From: an uncultured Synergistales bacterium
GTDB lineage: Bacteria > Synergistota > Synergistia > Synergistales > Aminobacteriaceae
Direction: 5' to 3'
Assembly (NCBI GenBank): GCA_905233295.1
Contig: CAJODX010000048.1
Location: 8,623 to 16,198 of the forward strand
Length of the DNA: 7,576 nucleotides
Below the pieces are notes generated by a model. The model searched no databases. It had not been told where the DNA came from and was given only the letters and a program-made list of their open reading frames with translations. The position numbers and the translations under genes are program-made. Positions 1 to 6,436 of the stretch are shown one piece after another; position 1 is the first letter of the stretch, and every line of letters begins with the position of its first letter.

Positions 1-8
1 ATGACTAC

Positions 9-329
9 ATGAAAAAAATCGGAAACGATTCTTTAATCCTTGAAGGCTTATCAGGAAATGCGGATTATGAAATTTTTGCCGCTGCAATAAAAAATCAGAT
101 TGACAGAAATTTTCCTGTGCCGTTCCTTATGTTAAACCATCACGATATTAAACTCGATGATTTTCAGTGGCACTGGTTCAACCTTGCCGGCTATGAGGAA
201 ACTGAAAACGACATTAACGTCTTGACCGTTACGTACGCTGAATATCATTGGTTCAGTCTTCGCGATATGCACGACACCCGCAATGACCGCAAAGGCGGAG
301 TTATTTTAATAAGGAGCAAGGCTTTTTAA
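9..329 (+). CDS. hypothetical protein, 106 aa
   Basis: I do not recognise this protein. It is a small, soluble-looking polypeptide with no signal peptide or membrane segment. It is rich in aromatic and His residues in its middle (HH at 44-45, the run FQWHWF at 52-57, YHWF at 79-82) and ends in a basic stretch plus a short hydrophobic strand (GGVILI, 97-102). The ATG overlaps a TGA stop (bases 10-12) of the frame beginning at base 1, giving the classic ATGA arrangement. This suggests coupling to an upstream gene whose end enters the window from the left, and explains why no Shine-Dalgarno is visible inside the window. An upstream in-frame start cannot be excluded because the left edge is so near. 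The gene converges on pgm with 24 nt between the two stop codons. It is probably a real gene from its unbroken frame and the tight spacing, but its function is unknown. Confidence 0.6.
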   Translation: MKKIGNDSLILEGLSGNADYEIFAAAIKNQIDRNFPVPFLMLNHHDIKLDDFQWHWFNLAGYEETENDINVLTVTYAEYHWFSLRDMHDTRNDRKGGVILIRSKAF

Positions 330-353
330 CATCCTCACTCCTGATCATTTTTT

Positions 354-1949
354 TTACGAGATAATCTTCTGAGCTTCTTCCTGAATCTTTTTCAGATGTT
401 CAGGGCTGACAAAACTTTCAGCGTAAAGTTTGCAGATATTTTCCGTTCCTGACGGACGCGCTGCGAACCAGCCGTTTTCGGTCGTAACTTTCAAGCCGCC
501 GATTGAAGCGTTGTTGCCGGGAGCTTTTGTGAATTTTGCCGTGATTTTATCACCTGCGAGTGTGTCTGCTTTAATGTCATCGGGCGATAATTTTCCGAGT
601 GCGGCTTTCTGTTCCGGCGTTGCTGGTGTGTCAATGCGCGCATAAAAACTCGTGCCGTATTTTGCTTTGATTTCATCGTAATGCTGAGCAGGATTTTTTC
701 CTGTTACAGCTGTGATTTCACAGGCAAGCAAGTCCATTATGATTCCGTCCTTGTCAGTCGTCCAGACAGAGCCGTCTTTGCAAAGGAACGATGCTCCCGC
801 GCTTTCTTCGCCGCCGAATCCCATTGAACCGTCAAGCAGACCGTCAACGAACCATTTGAAGCCCACGGGAACTTCGCAAAGTTTTCTTCCGATTCCTTCA
901 GTTACTCTGTCGATGATTGAACTTGAAACAACAGTCTTTCCGACCGCAGCGTCTTTTCTCCAGCCGGTGCGCGATGTGAATAAATGTTGCACAGCGACTG
1001 CGAGATACGCGTTAGGATTCATTAAACCCTGCGGCGTTACTATTCCGTGTCTGTCATAGTCAGTGTCGTTGCCGAACGCAATATCATAAGAATCTTTCAG
1101 CTTGATTAAATTTGCCATTGCGTAAGGCGATGAGCAGTCCATTCTGATTTTACCGTCATGGTCTGGCGGCATAAATGAAAATGTCGGGTCTAAATTCGGG
1201 TTGACAACTTCAAGATTTTTAATTCCATAAACTTCGGCGATTGGCTTCCAGTAATAAATCCCTGAGCCTCCAAGAGGATCTGCGCCGATGTGAAGTCCTG
1301 ACTTTGCGATTGCCTCCATGTCAACGACAGTCGCGAGTGCCTTTACGTAAGGCAGAACGAAATCTTCAAAATGAACGTTGTCGAGTTTCACAGCCTTTTC
1401 AAACGGAACTCTTTTTATCGAAGAAAGTCCGTTTTTAATTAACTCGTTGGCGCGATTCTGAATTTTGCCGGTAATTTCCGGTGAAGCAGGACCTCCGCTC
1501 GGCGGATCATATTTAATTCCTCCGTCTGTCGGCGGATTGTGTGAAGGAGTGATGACCATTCCGTCAGCTGTCTTTTTGCCCGAACGGTTATGTGCAAGAA
1601 TTGCGCGTGAGATTACCGGCGTAGGAGTCGGCGCAAAATTTTCCTGAAGAATTAATTCAACACCGTTAGCTGCGAGGACTTCAACGCATGTTCTCATTGC
1701 AGGCTCAGAGAGTGCGTGAGTGTCAGCTCCGAGATAAAGAGGTCCCGGGATTTTTTCGGCTGTTCTGTGTTCATAGACTGCCTGAGCGATTGCCATGATG
1801 TGGGCTTCATTGAAACTGTGAAGAGCAGAGCTGCCGCGGTGTCCTGATGTTCCGAATGAAACCTGCTGAGTTTTTTCTCCCGCGTCCGGTGCGAGCGTGT
1901 AATAATCGCTGATCAAAGACGGGATATTAACGATTTTCTTTTCCTGCAT
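354..1949 (-). CDS. pgm: phosphoglucomutase (alpha-D-glucose phosphate-specific)
   Basis: This cytoplasmic enzyme interconverts glucose 1-phosphate and glucose 6-phosphate through a phosphoserine intermediate, linking glycolysis to glycogen and sugar-nucleotide synthesis. All four hallmark sites of the alpha-D-phosphohexomutase family are visible. The active-site loop TPSHNPP (134-140) has the phosphoserine at Ser136. The Mg-binding loop DTDYD (Asp295, 297, 299) follows, then the sugar-recognition motif GGEES (379-383) and the phosphate-binding loop RPSGTE (498-503). TSGHRGSS (34-41) near the N-terminus and the SHNPP...GGIKYDPPSGGP form are typical of the E. coli Pgm subfamily rather than ManB or GlmM. 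The length of 531 aa is close to the usual roughly 545 aa, and no domain is missing. The ATG is preceded by GGAGG (1960-1964) with a 10-nt spacer. The gene sits alone after the terminator of the rpoD-channel run and has its own extended -10 promoter. Confidence 0.95.
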   Translation of the reverse strand: MQEKKIVNIPSLISDYYTLAPDAGEKTQQVSFGTSGHRGSSALHSFNEAHIMAIAQAVYEHRTAEKIPGPLYLGADTHALSEPAMRTCVEVLAANGVELILQENFAPTPTPVISRAILAHNRSGKKTADGMVITPSHNPPTDGGIKYDPPSGGPASPEITGKIQNRANELIKNGLSSIKRVPFEKAVKLDNVHFEDFVLPYVKALATVVDMEAIAKSGLHIGADPLGGSGIYYWKPIAEVYGIKNLEVVNPNLDPTFSFMPPDHDGKIRMDCSSPYAMANLIKLKDSYDIAFGNDTDYDRHGIVTPQGLMNPNAYLAVAVQHLFTSRTGWRKDAAVGKTVVSSSIIDRVTEGIGRKLCEVPVGFKWFVDGLLDGSMGFGGEESAGASFLCKDGSVWTTDKDGIIMDLLACEITAVTGKNPAQHYDEIKAKYGTSFYARIDTPATPEQKAALGKLSPDDIKADTLAGDKITAKFTKAPGNNASIGGLKVTTENGWFAARPSGTENICKLYAESFVSPEHLKKIQEEAQKIIS

Positions 1950-2002
1950 AAAACATTATCCTCCGTTCCTGAAATTTATTTTGAATTTTGGAATTTAATG
2001 AA

Positions 2003-2011
2003 ATTATAGCA
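2003..2011 (-). promoter_or_regulatory. extended -10 promoter for pgm
   Basis: Reading the minus strand, TGCTATAAT is an exact match to the sigma-70 extended -10 (TGnTATAAT). It lies 53 nt upstream of the pgm ATG, so transcription would begin near 1996 and give a leader of about 47 nt. No good -35 hexamer exists at the right distance. That region is the T-tract of the preceding terminator, and an extended -10 can compensate for a missing -35. This supports separate expression of pgm. Confidence 0.6.
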
Positions 2012-2022
2012 GGAGTGAAGCT

Positions 2023-2059
2023 AAAAAATAAAAATTCCCCCTGTGCAAGGGAGAATTTT
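2023..2059 (-). terminator. intrinsic terminator after the channel gene
   Basis: On the minus strand an inverted repeat begins 11 nt after the channel stop codon. Arms GAATTTT/AAAATTC (2053-2059 with 2031-2037) and GGG/CCC (2049-2051 with 2039-2041) are separated by one mismatch, with a 7-nt loop. The stem runs straight into a T-rich tract on the minus strand (T5-A-T6, 2023-2034). This is a standard Rho-independent layout and closes the cheV-rpoD-channel run before pgm. The A-run flanking the 5' arm is short, so efficient termination is expected mainly in the minus direction. Confidence 0.8.
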
Positions 2060-2070
2060 CAATTTCAATT

Positions 2071-3153
2071 TCATTTTTTTGAATAATTATCTTTCACCAG
2101 ACATACGACTTTCATCGGAAGTTTTATGACTGTATCATGCGGAGGCGCAACATTTGAAATCCATTCCGAAACAGGAACGTCTTTACCGTTTGAACCTTCC
2201 GGCGGTGTTATTGTTGCGAGAGGGATCGCGCCGTTCTCCTGAAAATGTTCAAAGAGCTCTTTAACATTTTTCCCTTCAAACTCTTGGGGAACATCAAACG
2301 AGGCAAAGCTGTGCCCGTCATCAGCAGTCGATAAAACATCGCGGATAAACGCCGAAATTCCTTCATTGTGAGTACACATTGCCGTTATGTCGGCGATTAA
2401 ACTGTCCGTGTATAAAATATCGTCAACATGTGCGTAACGTGCGTATCTTTCGTTCTCTGGATCGTGAAGTTCCATCACCGTGTAAACATCAGGAGCAATG
2501 GCTTCGATTGCAAGACCCGTTAATATTGTGTGCGAATCATCATCGCCGAAATCAGGATCGCCTAAAATTATCGCGCCTTGTGCTTTTTCAACTCCGCCTT
2601 TTATTAAAGCCTCGCGTTCAGACGGATTGCCCTGAACATAAAAGACGCTCGCGTCAAGATTGTTCGGACGTTCCTTAGCGATTAAAGCCACCTGACGGCT
2701 CGAAGCCGTTAATTCACGGATTAAATAAGGACCGCGCCCATTCCAGCCGCATATTAAGACATGTCCTTCAAATTTGCAGTTGTTTATTCCCATCATCTCC
2801 CCCAGCATTTTTTTAAGCTGACTGTTTATCAATTTCTGCATGACTTCGGCGAATACAACGCCAAACAGTGCCACGCCGAAAATCGACAAAAGAAAAACTA
2901 TGATCCTTCCGCCGAAAGTTTTTGGCGATGAAGCAAACTCGCCCTGTCCTATCAGCGTAAATAAAACGCTCCACAGTGAATCAAGATATGACCCTGTGAA
3001 ATTTTTTTCCTGCCACCAAACAAGAAATGCGCTGCCGAAAAGCAATCCCAAAAATAAAATCAAAGAGCCTAAAAGCCTGTGCTTGAATTTTTTCGAGAAA
3101 GCTATTCCGCGCTTTGCATTCTTGACCGTCTTTACAAATTTTTTCGCCGACAT
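2071..3153 (-). CDS. two-TM ion channel with RCK (TrkA-N) domain, atypical filter
   Basis: This is an inner-membrane ion channel subunit of the MthK/Kch type, 360 aa. Counting from the ATG at 3153, a basic N-terminus is followed by TM1 (about 27-47), a pore helix and filter loop (59-73), TM2 (about 82-108) and a cytoplasmic Rossmann-like RCK domain. The RCK domain starts at HVLICGWNGRG (about 131-141, nucleotide-binding-type glycines), and a C-terminal RCK-C-like region lies at about 285-355. The filter reads TLIGQGEF (66-73) where K+ channels have T-V-G-Y-G-D, so ion selectivity is uncertain and K+ is only the family default. The gene follows rpoD by about 10 nt and is probably translated by coupling. 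An in-frame TTG at 3171, overlapping the rpoD end by 8 nt, would add six residues. I prefer the ATG because neither start has a clear Shine-Dalgarno. The gene ends just before a strong terminator. Confidence 0.8.
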   Translation of the reverse strand: MSAKKFVKTVKNAKRGIAFSKKFKHRLLGSLILFLGLLFGSAFLVWWQEKNFTGSYLDSLWSVLFTLIGQGEFASSPKTFGGRIIVFLLSIFGVALFGVVFAEVMQKLINSQLKKMLGEMMGINNCKFEGHVLICGWNGRGPYLIRELTASSRQVALIAKERPNNLDASVFYVQGNPSEREALIKGGVEKAQGAIILGDPDFGDDDSHTILTGLAIEAIAPDVYTVMELHDPENERYARYAHVDDILYTDSLIADITAMCTHNEGISAFIRDVLSTADDGHSFASFDVPQEFEGKNVKELFEHFQENGAIPLATITPPEGSNGKDVPVSEWISNVAPPHDTVIKLPMKVVCLVKDNYSKK

Positions 3154-3163
3154 TTTTTTATTT

Positions 3164-4612
3164 TTAATCAAGAAAATCTTTTAAACGTTTGCTCGGCTGG
3201 CGAAGTTTTCTGAGTGCCTTTGCCTCTATCTGTCTTATCCGCTCGCGTGTTACGTTGAATTTTTTTCCGACCTCTTCAAGCGTGTATGAATGTCCGTCTT
3301 CAAGTCCGAATCTGAAATGCAGAACTTCGCGCTCACGTTCCGACAAAGCACTGAGCATGTCTTCAATCTGTTCGTGCAGAAGATGTCCGGCGGCGGCTTC
3401 ATCGGGGCTTGGCAGGTCGTGATCTTCAATAAAATCTCCGAGCTGGCTGTCTTCTTCTTCGCCTATCGGGGTTTCAAGAGATACAGGAAGCTGTGAAATT
3501 CTTCGGATTTCTTCTACACGCGAAGCTTCAATACCCATTTTTGACGCTATTTCATCGTCCGAAGGTTCTCGCCCGAGTTCCTGAACAAGAAGACGCGAAA
3601 CTCTGACCATTTTATTAATTGTCTCGACCATATGAACGGGTACACGAATCGTTCTTGCCTGATCAGCGATTGCACGCGTTATAGCCTGACGTATCCACCA
3701 CGTTGCGTAGGTGCTGAACTTGAATCCGCGTCTGTAATCGAATTTTTCAACAGCACGTATTAAACCTAAATTTCCCTCCTGAATTAAATCCAGAAAAAGC
3801 ATTCCGCGCCCGATATATTTTTTCGCAATACTGACAACAAGCCTTAAATTCGCATCGATTAAACGCTGTTTTGCATCAAGATCGCCGGCTTCCATACGTT
3901 TTGCGAGTTCAACCTCTTCAGTGGCGGTTAAGAGGGAAACTTTTCCGATTTCACGCAGATACATTCGTACAGGGTCTGTAAGCGGAATATCATCGAGCTT
4001 TGAGAGTTCGCTGTCAATGGTCGGGATAAACTCTTCGCGCTGTTCGTTGGGAGCGGGAATTTTTCCAATGTTCGATTTATCAACGAGTTCAACGCCCATT
4101 TCCTGCAAATTTGTGAAAATGCTGTCAAGTGTATCAGCGTCCCAGTTTTCAACAGGAACATGGCGTTCGATGTCATCGTTTGTAACGTAACCTCTGTTTC
4201 GTGATTCGTTAAGCAGAGATTTTACACCGGAAACAGCTGCTGACTCGGCGGCGGGTTCGTTTTCATTTCCATCAGCGTTTTCATTTTCCTCTTCTTCAAC
4301 TTCGCTGAGGTCTATGTCCTCGTCTGAAATTTCATCAAGGCTCGGTTCGTTTTCAAACTCGTCATCATCGTCTTCAGTGTTTTCGCCGGCTGTATCTGAA
4401 ATCGAGTTTATTTTTTCTTTTTCTTTTTGTTTCTCTTTTTCTTTCTCTTTCTTTCTCTCTTTTTTCTCGCTTTCTTTTTCTTTAAGCTCTTCAGATTCGG
4501 GATTTTTTTTCTTTCTTCCGCGTTTTTTCTTGACTTTTACGACATTCTCAGAATTTTCAAGTTTTTCAAGACTTTCAGGATTTTCGTCCAGTATTTTTTT
4601 TCTTCTTCCCAA
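3164..4612 (-). CDS. rpoD: RNA polymerase primary sigma factor RpoD (sigma-70/sigma-A)
   Basis: This housekeeping sigma factor binds core RNA polymerase and recognises -10 and -35 promoter elements. In the 482 aa the order is: a very charged N-terminal extension, basic K/E-rich to about residue 70 and then acidic D/E-rich at 79-121; region 1.1 (about 126-180); region 1.2 (DPVRMYLREIG, 213-223); region 2 (about 252-330) with NLRLVVSIAKKY, DLIQEGNLGLIRAVEKFD and the -10-reading helix TYATWWIRQAITRAI; region 3 (about 331-410); and region 4 (about 418-480) with the helix-turn-helix YTLEEVGKKFNVTRERIRQI that reads the -35. The long region 1.2-2 spacer insert of E. coli RpoD is absent, as in most non-proteobacterial primary sigmas. 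The start is TTG at 4612, chosen because AAAGGAG lies 8 nt upstream. The gene lies 30 nt after the unknown gene and just before the channel gene. The usual dnaG neighbour is not present here. Confidence 0.96.
   Translation of the reverse strand: MGRRKKILDENPESLEKLENSENVVKVKKKRGRKKKNPESEELKEKESEKKERKKEKEKEKQKEKEKINSISDTAGENTEDDDDEFENEPSLDEISDEDIDLSEVEEEENENADGNENEPAAESAAVSGVKSLLNESRNRGYVTNDDIERHVPVENWDADTLDSIFTNLQEMGVELVDKSNIGKIPAPNEQREEFIPTIDSELSKLDDIPLTDPVRMYLREIGKVSLLTATEEVELAKRMEAGDLDAKQRLIDANLRLVVSIAKKYIGRGMLFLDLIQEGNLGLIRAVEKFDYRRGFKFSTYATWWIRQAITRAIADQARTIRVPVHMVETINKMVRVSRLLVQELGREPSDDEIASKMGIEASRVEEIRRISQLPVSLETPIGEEEDSQLGDFIEDHDLPSPDEAAAGHLLHEQIEDMLSALSEREREVLHFRFGLEDGHSYTLEEVGKKFNVTRERIRQIEAKALRKLRQPSKRLKDFLD
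4411..4483. repeat. polypurine/polypyrimidine tract inside rpoD
   Basis: A run of 73 bases is pyrimidine-only on the plus strand except for single G bases at 4429 and 4469. On the coding (minus) strand it is an AAG/GAA/AAA-rich purine tract encoding the K/E repeats at RpoD residues 44-67. Such mirror-like tracts are prone to replication slippage and can adopt triplex structures. Whether that happens here is not shown. Confidence 0.8.
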
Positions 4613-4620
4613 AATGTTAT

Positions 4621-4627
4621 CTCCTTT
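4621..4627 (-). promoter_or_regulatory. ribosome binding site fixing the TTG start of rpoD
   Basis: AAAGGAG on the minus strand ends 8 nt before the TTG at 4612, ideal spacing for initiation. No ATG or GTG in frame lies nearby, so this site decides the start. Confidence 0.75.
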
Positions 4628-4642
4628 CCTGTTTATCTTTTT

Positions 4643-5332
4643 TTATTTTTCGGCTTCGGCAATCGAGAGTCCGAAAAACGGCGGAAAATTTATCATCGAC
4701 GACCCGCCGACTATATTTTTTGCGTTGCCGCTCTCAAGTTCGGACAGGATTCTGGCTGTGGCAATCTGATAGGGATTCATATTCTCCCAGTTCACATGGA
4801 ATCTGTTGAAGCCGAATTTTTCAGCAAAATATGAAAGCGGTGAAGATTTAAGAAATTTTTTTGCTCCGTCAAGAATTATCGGGAGTTTTAAAATATAGCC
4901 GGTACAGTCATAAAAAGGCTCATTGCTGACAATGACAATCGTTTTAATTTTTTTTTCAAAAACTCCGTCGCGCCATATCGAACAGAAGGCAATGCCTAAA
5001 TTAAGGTCTTCTATTACCTCAGCAGCCGCAAATGACGCAATAAGAGTCTTCTCCATCTGTTCAGAATAAGCAAAGACCATTAAAAATCCAAGATTAAACA
5101 TTTTGTCAGGACTTGTCTGAAAATATTTTTCGCGTGCAAGGCTTCCGACACAGCCGACAAAGGGCGAGGACAGGAAAAAAAACTCGCTCTCCATATCAAA
5201 ACACGATTCAGCTATACTGTTCAGCGCGCTGTCATATAATCTGTTAATCGAGACAGGCTGATAATCTCTGCCCCACGGAAACCATGACGGAAGCTCAACG
5301 TGAATTTCCGAACTCCAGAACGGCAGCAACAA
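4643..5332 (-). CDS. uncharacterised protein between cheV and rpoD, 229 aa
   Basis: I cannot assign this protein to a family. It looks cytoplasmic: no signal peptide and no convincing membrane helix, with alternating hydrophobic strands and helices suggesting a globular alpha/beta fold. The N-terminus is rich in aromatics and Pro (LPSWFPWGRDYQP, 14-26). A hydrophobic segment lies at 79-90, strand-like IKTIVIVSNEPFYD at 129-142, and a conserved-looking C-terminal GGSSMINFPPFFG at 209-221. The four Cys (44, 61, 117, 143) are scattered and do not form a zinc motif. The start is TTG at 5332, only 2 nt after the cheV stop. GGAGGA (5345-5350), inside the cheV end, supports it at a somewhat long 12-nt spacing, and the next in-frame Met is residue 47. 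The tight link to cheV and rpoD (30-nt gap) argues that it is a genuine co-transcribed gene. A link to chemotaxis or sigma control is only speculation from position. Confidence 0.7.
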   Translation of the reverse strand: MLLPFWSSEIHVELPSWFPWGRDYQPVSINRLYDSALNSIAESCFDMESEFFFLSSPFVGCVGSLAREKYFQTSPDKMFNLGFLMVFAYSEQMEKTLIASFAAAEVIEDLNLGIAFCSIWRDGVFEKKIKTIVIVSNEPFYDCTGYILKLPIILDGAKKFLKSSPLSYFAEKFGFNRFHVNWENMNPYQIATARILSELESGNAKNIVGGSSMINFPPFFGLSIAEAEK

Positions 5333-5334
5333 AA

Positions 5335-6267
5335 TTAAACGGATTCCTCCATCGCTTTATCCTGTTTTTCGCGGATAACCTTGACAACGCATTCGACAAG
5401 CTGAGTGATTTCGGGCTTCGTTACCTGATAGTTCGCTCCGACACTTGCAGCTTTGTTCTTAATATCGTTCGCCATTATTGACGAGAAGACTATGACCGGA
5501 ATATTTTTCGTTTCAGGATTTTCTTTTATCCTTCGCGTTAAGGTCAGTCCGTCAAGGCGCGGCATTTCAACGTCTGTTATTAACAGGTCGCAGTGTTCAT
5601 TAGCTCCGACGATAGCGTCAAAGGCAACTTTTCCGTCCGGGCAGATATGAAGATCTGTGAATCCGCTCGCGATTAAGGCATCTTCAACCTGCTTGCGGAT
5701 AAGCGGCGAGTCTTCTGCAACAATAATATGATAATCTCCGGGGTGTCCTACGCCTTCCATCATTGAAACGGCATTTCCGGGGTCTCCGCTGTGCTGAATG
5801 ACAAGCTGAGGGCTTATCGTCTGAACGATTGCCTCATAGTCGAGAAGGAGGACGTTTCGGGAATCTCTTTTGATAACATAAAGAATCCAATCGCCGAGAT
5901 ATTTTCCTGTCATACTCGCGTCAAGATCTTCGGATTTAATTCTGTATATTCTTTCAACAGCATCAACAACGAAACCAAGCTTGACTTCGTTAAATTCAGC
6001 GATTATGACTTTGCTGTGTTCCATCGGCGTAACGGGAGGAATACCGAGAAATATTCTTAAATCCACCATCGGCAAAACTTCACCGCGCACTGATGTTATT
6101 CCTATGAGAGCCACCGGTGCGTCAGGTATTGAACGAACGCCCGGCCAGCGTAATATTTCACGCGTTTTATCGACATTGATTGCGAAAGACTGATCGCCAA
6201 GAACGAACACGACTAACTGCCATTCGTTAGTTCCGACTTCAGTCGTTACCTTTTTAACTTCCTGCAT
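5335..6267 (-). CDS. cheV: chemotaxis protein CheV (CheW domain plus response-regulator receiver)
   Basis: CheV is a cytoplasmic adaptor that couples chemoreceptors to the CheA kinase, with a receiver domain whose phosphorylation tunes adaptation. The 310 aa hold an N-terminal CheW-like domain (about 15-155), including the strand ending LVVFVLGDQSFAINVDKTRE, IGITSVRGEVLPMVDLR (55-71) and LGFVVDAVERI. A short linker leads to a REC domain (about 178-300). Receiver residues are intact: acidic pair Glu185-Asp186 (AEDSPLIR), phospho-acceptor Asp232 (LLITDVEMPRLDG), switch Ser at about 262-263 (VIVFSS) and Lys284 (VTKPE). Domain order and length match classical CheV. The ATG is preceded by GGAGG (6281-6285) with a rather long 13-nt spacer. 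It is the first gene of the minus-strand run leading to rpoD and has no other chemotaxis gene beside it in this window. Confidence 0.93.
   Translation of the reverse strand: MQEVKKVTTEVGTNEWQLVVFVLGDQSFAINVDKTREILRWPGVRSIPDAPVALIGITSVRGEVLPMVDLRIFLGIPPVTPMEHSKVIIAEFNEVKLGFVVDAVERIYRIKSEDLDASMTGKYLGDWILYVIKRDSRNVLLLDYEAIVQTISPQLVIQHSGDPGNAVSMMEGVGHPGDYHIIVAEDSPLIRKQVEDALIASGFTDLHICPDGKVAFDAIVGANEHCDLLITDVEMPRLDGLTLTRRIKENPETKNIPVIVFSSIMANDIKNKAASVGANYQVTKPEITQLVECVVKVIREKQDKAMEESV
5345..5350 (-). promoter_or_regulatory. ribosome binding site for the 229-aa gene, inside cheV
   Basis: GGAGGA on the minus strand lies within the last codons of cheV, 12 nt before the TTG at 5332. It supports the TTG start and translational coupling. 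The spacing is longer than optimal, so the start is likely but not certain. Confidence 0.5.
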
Positions 6268-6325
6268 TTTTTATTTAAGGCCTCCGCTTCGGGAAAAAAA
6301 ATTAACAAAGCTGACACGTGCGTAT

Positions 6326-6352
6326 ATCTTACCACATTCGAGAAGTTTTCAA
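6326..6352 (-). promoter_or_regulatory. candidate promoter for the cheV-rpoD run
   Basis: On the minus strand a -35-like TTGAAA (6347-6352) and an extended -10 TGGTAAGAT (6326-6334) are separated by a 15-nt spacer. Transcription would begin near 6319, giving a leader of about 52 nt before the cheV ATG. The spacer is short of the ideal 17 nt, but the TG extension can compensate. No sigma-28-type flagellar promoter was recognised here. Confidence 0.45.
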
Positions 6353-6380
6353 GTGAACAAAAAATGCGCTGAATTTCTTA

Positions 6381-6389
6381 TGCTAAACT
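6381..6389 (+). promoter_or_regulatory. weak candidate extended -10 for the acetolactate synthase gene
   Basis: TGCTAAACT fits TGn plus a 4-of-6 match to TATAAT and lies 47 nt before the TTG start. No convincing -35 is seen upstream. The 169-bp gap between the divergent genes must hold a plus-strand promoter if no other exists, so this is the best guess. I see no attenuator-like leader peptide or T-box in the roughly 40-nt leader. Confidence 0.3.
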
Positions 6390-6420
6390 AATACGCAAAA
6401 TTTTTTTGTTTTGAAAAATA

Positions 6421-6426
6421 AAGGAG
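6421..6426 (+). promoter_or_regulatory. ribosome binding site favouring the TTG start of ilvB
   Basis: AAGGAG ends 10 nt before TTG at 6437 but 22 nt before the first ATG at 6449. The spacing therefore favours the TTG as the true start. Confidence 0.65.
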
Positions 6427-6436
6427 TTTTTTTTCA

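Noticed and set aside
311..353. Possible terminator between the convergent small gene and pgm (AGGAG/CTCCT arms, then T8)
   Set aside because: The stem is only 5 bp with a loop of about 21 nt, too weak to call, although the T-run is suggestive.
430..1647. Several plus-strand open frames of 60-115 codons opposite pgm
   Set aside because: The minus-strand pgm has all catalytic motifs over its full length, and these antisense frames show no domain-like sequence.
2379..3184. Plus-strand open frames of 99 and 114 codons opposite the channel gene
   Set aside because: They have low-complexity, basic composition without motifs and are fully covered by the channel gene in a coupled operon.
4314..4834. 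Two overlapping plus-strand open frames of 151 and 135 codons rich in Ser and Phe
   Set aside because: They are antisense shadows of rpoD and the 229-aa gene. Their Phe/Ser/Leu repeats simply read the polypyrimidine complement of the K/E tract, and they have no plausible start context.
5453..6193. Plus-strand open frames of 65-89 codons opposite cheV
   Set aside because: They are antisense to conserved CheW and receiver domains and show no recognisable features.
6281..6300. CCG-CTT-CGG mini hairpin followed by seven A bases near the cheV Shine-Dalgarno
   Set aside because: A 3-bp stem is too short to be a terminator or a translational switch and is likely to be chance.
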